Assembly: GCF_000803645.1 (NCBI RefSeq)
Contig: NZ_CP009122.1
Span: forward strand, 2,022,501-2,086,500
Source of the DNA: Sphingopyxis fribergensis
GTDB lineage: Bacteria; Pseudomonadota; Alphaproteobacteria; Sphingomonadales; Sphingomonadaceae
Length of the DNA: 64,000 nucleotides
Reading direction: 5' to 3'
Shown here: positions 1 through 7,955 of the stretch, in pieces
How positions within the stretch are numbered: the first letter of the stretch is position 1
How the letters are laid out: the number at the start of each line of letters is the position of its first letter
Translations under genes and position numbers: made by a program
The notes under the pieces: model-generated
What the model saw: only the letters and a program-made list of their open reading frames with translations
What the model was told of the DNA's origin: nothing
Database searches by the model: none

Positions 1-631
1 GCGCCGCCAGCGTCTCATAAATGTCGACGATGCCCGGCCCCGAGACAATCCGCTCGATCGACACGCGCCGGTGCCGCTTGCGCAGCCGCGCGAGGATCGC
101 ATCCTCGATGCTGTCGAGCGGTGCGAAATCTATATGGCCGCCCTCGGTCGCCTGCACCCGATAATTGTCGTCATCGCGCCAGATATGCGCGACGCCGAGG
201 CCGGTTCCGGGCCCGATGATCGTGATCGTACCCGTCGCGGGCAGCGGCTCGTCGGGGCCGGTCAGCCGTTCGAAATAGCTTTCATCAGCCTGTGCCACCG
301 CATGACCGACGGCCTCAAAATCATTGACGAGCACATAACGGTCGACGTTCATCTTTTCGTTGATCAACGCAGGGCGGATGATCCACGGATTGTTGGTGAA
401 ACGGATGATCTCGCCGCGTGTCGGCCCTGCGATGGCAATCGCGACGCCGCGCGGCAGCGTGCCGCCCTGCTGGCGCTCGAAATCCTGCCACGCGGTCTGG
501 AAGCTCGCATGGTCCTTGGTGTGCAGCGTCGTCGCCTCACCGAGCGACAGGACGCGGCCGCCTTCGATCTCGGCAATCGCAAAGCGCGCATGCGTGCCGC
601 CGATGTCCACCGTGACGATCCGTTCGCTCAT
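1..631 (-). CDS. glk: Glucokinase (partial, C-terminus beyond window)
   Basis: ATP-dependent phosphorylation of glucose to glucose-6-phosphate in the cytoplasm, feeding the Entner-Doudoroff route usual in sphingomonads. The minus-strand reading from the ATG at 629-631 begins MSERIVTVDIGGTHARFA, the phosphate-binding loop of Glk-type hexokinases. It continues with a proline/asparagine-rich substrate region (RFTNNPWIIR), VNDFEAVGHAV, IGPGTGLGVA and EGGHIDFAP, all diagnostic of the Glk family. About 210 codons are present and the C-terminal third lies to the left of the window. It is transcribed divergently from the methyltransferase gene across about 155 bp. The family assignment is secure; the substrate is inferred from the family. 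Confidence 0.9.
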   Translation of the reverse strand, partial: MSERIVTVDIGGTHARFAIAEIEGGRVLSLGEATTLHTKDHASFQTAWQDFERQQGGTLPRGVAIAIAGPTRGEIIRFTNNPWIIRPALINEKMNVDRYVLVNDFEAVGHAVAQADESYFERLTGPDEPLPATGTITIIGPGTGLGVAHIWRDDDNYRVQATEGGHIDFAPLDSIEDAILARLRKRHRRVSIERIVSGPGIVDIYETLAA

Positions 632-707
632 GACTCTCCCTTGCCGGTCCCAACAACGGCCGGTGCCGCATAACCGAATGTCGCATGCTCCGGGGCGATG
701 CAACAAG

Positions 708-719
708 GCATAGCTATGC
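708..719. promoter_or_regulatory. Short palindrome in glk/methyltransferase divergent spacer
   Basis: GCATAGCTATGC is a perfect 12-bp palindrome in the 155-bp spacer between the divergent glk and methyltransferase genes. It could be an operator or simply contain a -10-like element. No regulator is encoded next to it, so the role is a guess. Confidence 0.25.
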
Positions 720-786
720 GCCGCCCCTTGCGCTTCCGCGCAATCAAGTCTAGTTGCGAGCCATTCGCAATAAAGGAGCTGCCGCG

Positions 787-1638
787 ATGTCCGATATCCC
801 GACCGTCCCGACCCACGACTGGAACGGCGACAGCGGCGACCGCTGGGCCGCCAATCTCGCGCGGCTGGACTTAATGCTCGAGGATTTCGGCAATGCGGCG
901 ATCCGCGCAGCCCACGGGCAGCCTGGCGAGCATATCCTCGATATCGGTTGCGGATCAGGCACGTCGACCTTCCCGCTTGCCGAACAGGTCCGACCCGGCG
1001 GGCATGTCCTCGGCGTCGACATATCGGGCCAACTCGTCGAGATTGCCCGCGCTGCCGCACCTGCTGGCGTACCGGCTGAATTCCGCTGTGCCGATGCCGC
1101 AACCGCTCCGCTTCCTGCGGGGAGCTTCGACCTCCTCTTCTCGCGCTTTGGCGTGATGTTCTTTGACGATCCGGTCGCGGCCTTCACGCATATGCGGCAC
1201 GCCCTCAAACCCGGCGGACGGCTCGCCTTCGTCTGCTGGCGCGGCGCGCAAGAGAATGACTGGGTCCGCCTACCGATGGCCGCGATCCGCGATATCGTCG
1301 AGCCCGTTCCCGCCGACCCGACCGCCCCCGGACCCTTCGCCTTTGGTGACCGGCACCGATTGGCCGATATTCTCGCCGCGGCTGGCTTCACGGCGATCGA
1401 TATTGCGCCGTTCGACACCATCATTTCCTATGGTCGCGGCGCCACGCGCGAGGCAGCCATCGACGACGCGCTCGATATGGCGTTCCAGGTCGGTCCGCTG
1501 GCGCGCGCGCTGGCCGATCAGCCCGACGATTTCCGCGAGAAGGCGGCCGTTGCCGTCCGCGCCGCCTTTGCGAAGCAGCCTGGAGAGACATCGGTGCTGA
1601 TCGACGGCGCGGCCTGGATTGTCACCGCGCGCAACTAA
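787..1638 (+). CDS. Class I SAM-dependent methyltransferase
   Basis: Predicted soluble Rossmann-fold methyltransferase of 283 residues. Motif I is seen as HILDIGCGSGTSTFPLA, followed by VLGVDISGQLVEIAR (motif II, acidic residue binding the SAM ribose), FRCADAATAPLPAGSFDLLFSRFGVMFF (motifs III-IV) and HALKPGGRLAFVCWR, as in the UbiE/Methyltransf_11 and _25 families. The start at 787 was chosen because AAAGGAG lies just upstream; an earlier in-frame ATG at 754 lacks this. The gene converges with the acyl-CoA ligase gene, and their stop codons share bases (ctaa at 1635-1638). The substrate cannot be told from sequence. Confidence 0.85.
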   Translation: MSDIPTVPTHDWNGDSGDRWAANLARLDLMLEDFGNAAIRAAHGQPGEHILDIGCGSGTSTFPLAEQVRPGGHVLGVDISGQLVEIARAAAPAGVPAEFRCADAATAPLPAGSFDLLFSRFGVMFFDDPVAAFTHMRHALKPGGRLAFVCWRGAQENDWVRLPMAAIRDIVEPVPADPTAPGPFAFGDRHRLADILAAAGFTAIDIAPFDTIISYGRGATREAAIDDALDMAFQVGPLARALADQPDDFREKAAVAVRAAFAKQPGETSVLIDGAAWIVTARN

Positions 1639-3173
1639 TCCCGCTCGGCGAGCTTCTGGGCACGGATGTCCTTTTTCAGCACCTTGCCGACCTTCGATCG
1701 TGGCAAATCATCCCAAATTTCGAGCTCCTTCGGCGCCTTGACGCTGCCGATCGCGGCCTTCACGGCGGCGATCAGGTCGTCGGGCTCAGCGCTATGCCCC
1801 GCGCGGAGCTGGACGACCGCACATACGCGCTCGCCCCATTTGTCGTCGGGTAGACCGAACACCGCGCCGTCCTGCACCGCGGGCTGCGCCAGCAACGCCT
1901 GTTCGACCTCGGTCGAGTAGACGTTGAAGCCGCCGGTGATGATCATGTCCTTGGCGCGGTCGACGATGAACAGGAAATTGTCGGCGTCGAGATAGCCGAT
2001 GTCGCCGGTGCGGTGCCATCCGTCGACGGTGGCTTCGGCGGTGGCTGCGGGGTTCTTGTAATAGCCGTCCATGACGAGCGATCCCTTGACGACAATCTCA
2101 CCGCGTTCGCCTTGCGGCACGATTTCATTCTCGGCGTCGAGGATCGCGACCTGTACCAGCGGACCGGGCCTGCCCGCCGACGACAGGCGTTCCCGCGCGA
2201 TCGACCCGTCGGGATGGAAATGATCCTTCGGCGCCATCATCGAAATCATCATCGGCGCCTCGGTCTGCCCGAACAATTGCGCCATCACCGGCCCGAGCTT
2301 ACCGATCGCTTCCTCCAGCCGCGCCGCCGAAATCGGTGCGGCCCCATACCAGAAACATTGGAGCGACGAGAGATCGGTCGCGGGCAGCGCGGGATGATCG
2401 AGCAGCATATAGATCAACGTCGGCGGCAGGAAGCTGTGCGTCGCCTTGTGCCGCGACGCCAGCGTCAGGAATTCGCCGATGTCGGGATAAGGCATGATCA
2501 CGATCTCGCCGCCATGCGCCATGATCGGGAACGCCAGCACCCCTGCCGCATGGGTAAGCGGCGCCATCGCGAGATAGACCGGCCGCCCCCCGAACGGATA
2601 ACCCATCAGTGTCAGCGCGGTCATCGCCTCAAGGTTGCGGCCCGTCAGCATCACGCCCTTGGGATGCCCCGTCGTCCCGCCGGTGCCGGGCAGCATCGCC
2701 AGGTCGCTGACGGGCGTCGCCGTGAACGGGACTTCGGCGACACCCGCCAGCCACGCGTCCAGCGACGGCGCGAAGGGCTGTTCGGCATCGAGGCAGACGA
2801 GCAATTCCAGCTTGGGCAGATCTTTTCGCAATGCATCGACAAGGTCGACGAATTTCGAATGGAAAAAGAGCGCGGCGCAGTCGAAATTGTCGAGGACGAA
2901 GGCATTCTCGGCGGCCTCGTTGCGCGGATTGATCGGGCACCACACCGCCGCAGCGCGCGAAATGGCAAAGACGCAGGCGAAGGCGATCGGATCGTTGCCC
3001 GACAGGATTGCGACATGCTTGCCCGGTGTGATACCCGCGCCGTTCAGCCCGCGCGCGACGCGATGGGTCAACGCTTGCACCTCGGCGTAGGACAAGCTCT
3101 TGCCGTCCATCGTCAGGCACGGCGCTTCTGGCCCCAGCGACGCCCCCTTGTCGAGCCAGTCGACCAGCCGCAT
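1635..3173 (-). CDS. Class I adenylate-forming acyl-CoA synthetase
   Basis: ANL-superfamily ligase of 512 residues, expected to adenylate a carboxylic acid and form its CoA thioester. The AMP-binding loop reads GTGGTTGHPKGVML (residues about 162-175). It is followed by a YGAAPIS segment, HRTGDIGYLD, the hinge DRAKDMIITGGFNVYSTEVE, and the catalytic lysine region RSKVGKVLKKD near the C-terminus. Its start codon overlaps the stop of the preceding gene by one base (TGATG), so translation is probably coupled. It is the last gene of a minus-strand operon with a TonB receptor, an SDR and a saccharopine-dehydrogenase-like enzyme, which suggests activation of a hydrophobic acid during catabolism. The exact substrate is unknown. 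Confidence 0.88.
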   Translation of the reverse strand: MRLVDWLDKGASLGPEAPCLTMDGKSLSYAEVQALTHRVARGLNGAGITPGKHVAILSGNDPIAFACVFAISRAAAVWCPINPRNEAAENAFVLDNFDCAALFFHSKFVDLVDALRKDLPKLELLVCLDAEQPFAPSLDAWLAGVAEVPFTATPVSDLAMLPGTGGTTGHPKGVMLTGRNLEAMTALTLMGYPFGGRPVYLAMAPLTHAAGVLAFPIMAHGGEIVIMPYPDIGEFLTLASRHKATHSFLPPTLIYMLLDHPALPATDLSSLQCFWYGAAPISAARLEEAIGKLGPVMAQLFGQTEAPMMISMMAPKDHFHPDGSIARERLSSAGRPGPLVQVAILDAENEIVPQGERGEIVVKGSLVMDGYYKNPAATAEATVDGWHRTGDIGYLDADNFLFIVDRAKDMIITGGFNVYSTEVEQALLAQPAVQDGAVFGLPDDKWGERVCAVVQLRAGHSAEPDDLIAAVKAAIGSVKAPKELEIWDDLPRSKVGKVLKKDIRAQKLAERD

Positions 3174-4294
3174 CAGTCGTCGACCGTGACGATCGGTTTC
3201 AGCGCCAGCCCGAACTGGCGCAGCACGCCGAGGATCTCATGGTGCCCGAACGCCTGGCATGCCGACGCGAAACCGACGCGGCGCGGTGGTTGCTGAAGCA
3301 GGTTCATCGCGGCCCATGCCTGCATCAGCCCGGTCTGCTTGTAATTGCAATTGCCATGGATCAGCACATGCGCGCGCCCGAGCGGGCCCGAGGCGTAAAC
3401 CGAATCGATGCTGGTATTGAGCCGCGGATTTTCGCGCGGCGGCATGTCGCCCTGCACCGATTCCGCCATCTTCGCGAGCGCGGCTTCCTGTTCCTTGAAG
3501 GGCAGCGGCTTGATGTCGGTGTCGATCATCTTGGTCATCGCGACGACATTATCCATCACCTCGCGCGCGAAAACGCCGCCATAGACCTTGACCGTCGAAA
3601 CGCGCGGATCCTGCTTGAACCAGATCGGGTGCGAGGTGCCGCCCCACGGCAAAGTGAGCGCCGTGGCATGCTGGCCGGGCACCTGACATTCGGTTGCGGT
3701 CAGCATCGGCCATTGGACGTACTGGTTGTTCTCGAGATAATACCAGTCGGCCTTCAGGATCGTGAAGATCGTCTGGACCGAAGCATAGGTCGGAAAGCCC
3801 TTCCACAGCACCAGCATGTCGAGCGTGTCGAGCCCCGGCGCCTGTTCGAGCGCGATGTTCGCCGCGATCTCGCCCGTCGTGTACATCTGCGCGACGCACG
3901 GCGACAGCAGCAGGCTTTTCTTGGCAAAGGCCTCGCCCCATTTTTCCTGCGTCAGCAGCATCCAGTCCTGCTCGCCCGTCGTGTCCAGATAGTGGACGTC
4001 GGCGGCAAGGCACGCCTCGACCGTCTCGGGGCCATATTTGATGAACGGGCCGACCATGTTGCACACGACCTTCGCGCCCTTGAACAGCTTAGTCAGCGCT
4101 TTAACATTATGCTCGACCTCGACGACCTCATAGTCGGCGGTCTCGATGCCGGGGACCTTGTCCATAGCCTCCTGCACGCGCTTCTTGTCACGCCCCGCGG
4201 CGATGAAGGGGATGCCCAGCTCGCGTAGATATTCGCAGACGAGGCGGCCGGTGTAGCCCGAGGCGCCATAAACGATGACGGGTTTCTTGCTCAT
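3173..4294 (-). CDS. Saccharopine dehydrogenase-like NAD(P)-dependent oxidoreductase
   Basis: Protein of 373 residues with an N-terminal Rossmann fold, MSKKPVIVYGASGYTGRL, carrying GxxGxxG. The following region (residues about 60-130, VCNMVGPFIKYGPETVEACL, HYLDTTGEQ) is typical of the saccharopine dehydrogenase/trans-acting enoyl reductase superfamily. A role in lysine metabolism is unlikely; relatives in such contexts act as enoyl or keto reductases on acyl substrates. The ATG at 4294 is chosen because GGGAC precedes it and homology begins there; an open frame continues upstream across the SDR gene but is antisense-like noise. It sits 32 bp after the SDR gene and overlaps the acyl-CoA ligase start by one base. 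Confidence 0.75.
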   Translation of the reverse strand: MSKKPVIVYGASGYTGRLVCEYLRELGIPFIAAGRDKKRVQEAMDKVPGIETADYEVVEVEHNVKALTKLFKGAKVVCNMVGPFIKYGPETVEACLAADVHYLDTTGEQDWMLLTQEKWGEAFAKKSLLLSPCVAQMYTTGEIAANIALEQAPGLDTLDMLVLWKGFPTYASVQTIFTILKADWYYLENNQYVQWPMLTATECQVPGQHATALTLPWGGTSHPIWFKQDPRVSTVKVYGGVFAREVMDNVVAMTKMIDTDIKPLPFKEQEAALAKMAESVQGDMPPRENPRLNTSIDSVYASGPLGRAHVLIHGNCNYKQTGLMQAWAAMNLLQQPPRRVGFASACQAFGHHEILGVLRQFGLALKPIVTVDD

Positions 4295-4326
4295 GCTATT
4301 CGTCCCTGTTCTTGGTGTTTCGAGGG

Positions 4327-5097
4327 TCAGACCGCGGTGTAGCCGCCGTCGACGATCAGCTCGCTGCCGCACATGTAGGCGGCGTCGTCGCTGGCGAGGA
4401 AAAGCAACGGGCGCGCGATTTCGCGCGTCGTGGCCATGCGGCCGAGCGGGATTGCACCGACGGTCGCGGCGGCAAAATCGCCCGCAGCGTCCCCAAGGCT
4501 CCCGACCGCATCGGCAACCAGCTTGGTCTCGCAATAGCCGGGGTGCAGCGAGTTGATCCGCACCGGCCAGCCCTTGCGGGCGCAATCCACCGCGACAGCC
4601 TTGGTCAGCATCGCGACCCCTGCCTTGCTGGCATTGTAAGCGGGGAAGAGCGGCTCGGCGACGTTCGCGGCGATCGAGGCGACGTTGACGATCACGCCGC
4701 CTTTATCCTTCATCGCCCCGATGCCGGCGCGAACGCCGAGAAAAACACTCTCCAGATTGACCGCCATCAGCCGCTGCCATTCGGCCAGATTGGTATCGAC
4801 GACCGATTTCAGGAAGCCCATGCCCGCGTTGTTGACGAGGATGTCGAGCTTGCCCTCGCGCGCGATGACATCGGCGACCAGCGCCGCCCATCCCGCCTCG
4901 TCGGCGACATCCTGCTGCCGCGCCTCGGCCTTATGCCCCTCCCCGCGGATCGCGGCGGCGGCGGCTTCGGCCTCGTCGCCGTCGATATCGGTGATCGTGA
5001 CCGACGCGCCCTCGCGCGCAAATTCCTGCGCGGCGGCGAGCCCGATCCCGCGCGCGGCGCCGGTGATCAGCACGCTCTTGCCGGTAAAACGCATCAT
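4327..5097 (-). CDS. Short-chain dehydrogenase/reductase (SDR)
   Basis: Classical SDR of 256 residues. The cofactor motif TGAARGIG (residues about 12-19), the NNAG motif (about 88-91) and the catalytic YNASK motif (Tyr/Lys) are all present, and the C-terminal segment ends CGSELIVDGGYTAV, the hallmark of the FabG/glucose-1-dehydrogenase-like branch. Likely an NAD(P)-dependent alcohol/ketone oxidoreductase acting with the neighbouring CoA ligase and saccharopine-dehydrogenase-like enzyme. AAGGAG lies seven bases before the ATG. The gene lies 82 bp downstream of the TonB receptor on the same strand. Confidence 0.9.
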   Translation of the reverse strand: MMRFTGKSVLITGAARGIGLAAAQEFAREGASVTITDIDGDEAEAAAAAIRGEGHKAEARQQDVADEAGWAALVADVIAREGKLDILVNNAGMGFLKSVVDTNLAEWQRLMAVNLESVFLGVRAGIGAMKDKGGVIVNVASIAANVAEPLFPAYNASKAGVAMLTKAVAVDCARKGWPVRINSLHPGYCETKLVADAVGSLGDAAGDFAAATVGAIPLGRMATTREIARPLLFLASDDAAYMCGSELIVDGGYTAV

Positions 5098-5179
5098 GAA
5101 AGGCTCCTTAAACTAATGACAAATCGGGGACGGCGGGCTTAGGGAGGGGGGCGCCCGCCGGTCCCCGTGGCGTCGGCGA

Positions 5180-7786
5180 TCAGAATTTGAAGGTCGCTTC
5201 GACGCCGTAGGTGCGCGGTGTCCCACGGTTCAGATAATCGAGGCCAAAGACGTCGATGTTGAGCCCGTAGGTGTAATAATATTTGTTGGTCAGATTCTTG
5301 ACCCACGCGCTGACTGACAGATTGTCGTTCGCCTGATAGGTCAGTCGGCTGTTGAGGAGCCAATATCCCGGATTGCCGCAGGTAAAGGCCACCCCGGCGG
5401 GGCGAACGGCACCCGGCGCGCCGGCACGGTCGCAGGGATCGAGCCCGTAATCGCCGAACGCATCGAAATAATATTTGCCCATATAGCTCGCGTCACCGCG
5501 CAAGGTCAGCTTGCTCTCACCCTTGGCGAAAATGTCCCAGTCGAACCCGGCGTTGAAGGTGGTTTTGGGTGCATTGGGAAAGGGATTGCCGTTGACGTTG
5601 CGCGTGAACTGCGTCGCCGGGTCGTTCGGGTCGACGACATTGCCCTTATATTTGCTGTTGAGGTAACCGAACGCCGCGTTGAGCTGCAGGCCATCCATCG
5701 GCGCGATGGTCAGCTCGGCTTCCCCGCCCCAGACCCGTCCGTTGGCGCTGCGGGTAAAGGTGGTCGCACCGACGACCTGCGTCGTCTGCTGGTTCGAATA
5801 ATCATAATAGAAGCCGGCGAGGTTGAGCTGCACCCGGCGATCGAGGAACCGCGTTTTCAGGCCGCCTTCATACGCGTTCACCTTCTCGGGCTGGATGTAA
5901 TAAACCTGGTTCGTGCCCTGATAAGCAAGGCCGTTATAGCTGCCGCTGCGATAGCCGCGGCTGTACTGGATATAGCCCATGATATCGTCGGCGAACTCAT
6001 AGCTGATGTTCGCGCGGCCAGTCAGGCGGTTCGCCTTTTCGCTCAGGTTCATCCTCGGCAGACTGGCGTTATAAGGAAAGGCATAAGGAATCAGATTGGC
6101 CACCGGCGTCGATCCGTCGAGGCTGTAGATGATCGTGCTGCCGTTCTGGAACTTCACCTTGTCCATAGTATAGCGCAGGCCGACGGCAACGGTCAGCCGC
6201 TCGGTCGCTTTCCACGTCAGGTCGCCGTAAATCGCCTTTGAGGGGCGTACGATGTCGAACTGCTGCTTGCCCAAAATGGGTTCGAAGGATGGCGCACCCG
6301 CGGCGCGGCAAGCCGCCGAGAGTGCCCCGCCAAATCCGCCGCCGCCGCTATTGTTGAGCTGTATGTCTGTGAGCAGCGCGATCAGCGAACGGGCATCGAG
6401 AAAGCCGTTCGGATTGGTACCCGGCCCCGTATAGGGCGCGCAGAAATTCGCATCTGCCGGCGTCAGTGTCGGATCGACCGCGAACATCGGCAACACGCGG
6501 ATCGAATCCGGGGTGGCGACCGCCACATTGCTCGAACTGCCGGGAACCCCTGCGCCCAGCAAAATGGGCCTCAACAGACCGAAAAAGTCGGGCTCGTTCC
6601 GCGTCTTGATCTTATCCCTGCCATAATAGAGGCCGCCGACGAAATCGATATTATCGTCCGAATAACTCAGGCGCAGGTCCTGGTTGAAATTCTGGCTGCT
6701 GCTGTTGAACCGGATCGAGCAGAGATCGTTCGGCGAGCCATCGCAATCGTTCGGCGAGGTGCTGTATTTGCCCGTGTCATAGCCGGTGATCGAGGTCAGC
6801 GTGAAATTGTCGTTAAGCTCGAACGCGATATTGAGCGCGACCCCTTTCGAGGAAGAGAGCCGTTTGCCGCCTTCATCGGCTGACACGTCATTCTTGCCGA
6901 GCGCGCTGCCGCCGTTCTGCAACGGATCGAACCGCGAATAGCCGACCGCATCGCGCCCACCGTCGAGCTGTCCGATCGCGTAGGCATTGGCGCCCCATGG
7001 ATTATCCTTGGCCGCGTAGACCTTCAGGTTGATGTCGAGCGTTTCGGTCGGCTTCCAGCGAAGCGAAGCACGGCCCGCGATCGAGTCCGTCGTCCCGACC
7101 TTGCGGTCCTGCGCCGGATTATACTGCCAGCCGCCGCCCTTGGCGACGGTGCCGGCAACGCGGATCCCCAGCACGTCGGGGATGATCGTCTTGTCGAAAC
7201 CGCCCTCGATCGTCTTGGTGTTGTAATTGGCGTAGCCGAGCGTGAAATAGCCCTCATCACCCGCCAACCCCGGCTTCTTGGTGAAAAAGCTGATCGCGCC
7301 GCCCGTGGTGTTGCGGCCGTACAACGTCCCTTGCGGCCCGCGCAGCACCTCGACCCGGTCGATATCGTAAAGCTGCCCGCCGTGGCTGGCGCGAAAGCTT
7401 TGATAGACCTCGTCGACATAGACGCCGACCGGCGATGCCGTGGACGCCGAAAATTCGTTGGCGACCGAAATCCCGCGCAGCGAAAAGTTCGGCTGGGTTT
7501 TGCCATAGGGGGTCGAAATCTGCAGACTGGGCACCGCGCCCATCAGATCGGAGGTTTCGTTAATGCCGCGCGCTTCCAACGCATCGCCCCCGATCGCAGA
7601 AACTGCCGCCGGGACGTCCTGCAAATTCTGTTCGCGTTTTTGCGCGGTGACGACGATTTCCTGGATCCCGCCGCTCTCGGCTTCGGTTGCCGTTTCGACA
7701 GGCGCATCTTGTGCATGAGCAGCCACCTGCCATCCGAACAACATGGTGGTGGACAAGCAGCTTGCCAGGATAGCCTTTTTCGTCAC
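5180..7786 (-). CDS. TonB-dependent receptor (no STN domain)
   Basis: Outer-membrane ligand-gated porin of about 868 residues. It has a signal peptide (KKAILASCLSTTMLFGWQ to AHAQ), a TonB box and plug start at IQEIVVTAQKREQNLQDVPAAV, the plug signature VEVLRGPQGTLYGRNTTGGA, and a 22-strand barrel ending YGVEATFKF with a terminal phenylalanine. There is no N-terminal STN domain, so it is a transporter without FecR-type signalling. The start is placed at GTG 7784-7786 because GGGAG sits about seven bases upstream; an in-frame ATG at 7813 would add nine residues. It heads the SDR/oxidoreductase/CoA-ligase operon and is divergent from a LuxR regulator, so it probably imports the compound those enzymes degrade. 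Confidence 0.93.
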   Translation of the reverse strand: MTKKAILASCLSTTMLFGWQVAAHAQDAPVETATEAESGGIQEIVVTAQKREQNLQDVPAAVSAIGGDALEARGINETSDLMGAVPSLQISTPYGKTQPNFSLRGISVANEFSASTASPVGVYVDEVYQSFRASHGGQLYDIDRVEVLRGPQGTLYGRNTTGGAISFFTKKPGLAGDEGYFTLGYANYNTKTIEGGFDKTIIPDVLGIRVAGTVAKGGGWQYNPAQDRKVGTTDSIAGRASLRWKPTETLDINLKVYAAKDNPWGANAYAIGQLDGGRDAVGYSRFDPLQNGGSALGKNDVSADEGGKRLSSSKGVALNIAFELNDNFTLTSITGYDTGKYSTSPNDCDGSPNDLCSIRFNSSSQNFNQDLRLSYSDDNIDFVGGLYYGRDKIKTRNEPDFFGLLRPILLGAGVPGSSSNVAVATPDSIRVLPMFAVDPTLTPADANFCAPYTGPGTNPNGFLDARSLIALLTDIQLNNSGGGGFGGALSAACRAAGAPSFEPILGKQQFDIVRPSKAIYGDLTWKATERLTVAVGLRYTMDKVKFQNGSTIIYSLDGSTPVANLIPYAFPYNASLPRMNLSEKANRLTGRANISYEFADDIMGYIQYSRGYRSGSYNGLAYQGTNQVYYIQPEKVNAYEGGLKTRFLDRRVQLNLAGFYYDYSNQQTTQVVGATTFTRSANGRVWGGEAELTIAPMDGLQLNAAFGYLNSKYKGNVVDPNDPATQFTRNVNGNPFPNAPKTTFNAGFDWDIFAKGESKLTLRGDASYMGKYYFDAFGDYGLDPCDRAGAPGAVRPAGVAFTCGNPGYWLLNSRLTYQANDNLSVSAWVKNLTNKYYYTYGLNIDVFGLDYLNRGTPRTYGVEATFKF

Positions 7787-7916
7787 GCCTTTTCTCCCAC
7801 GGTTCGGACCCATTCTGTGTGGGCCCTTCGACGATTAAGAGGCTATGGCGGCTGCCCCGCCAATGACAGCCGGGCGGCGGGGGGAGCGATGGGGGGGACG
7901 CTTGCAGTCGACCCCG

Positions 7917-7932
7917 CATGGCTATAGCCATG
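7917..7932. promoter_or_regulatory. 16-bp perfect palindrome between TonB receptor and LuxR regulator
   Basis: CATGGCTATAGCCATG is a perfect palindrome within the 169-bp divergent spacer between the TonB receptor and the MalT-like regulator. Its position, 24 bp before the regulator start, fits an operator controlling either or both genes. The binding protein is unknown; the adjacent regulator is one candidate. Confidence 0.4.
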
Positions 7933-7955
7933 TCGGACAGATGGAGGGCGAAGAT

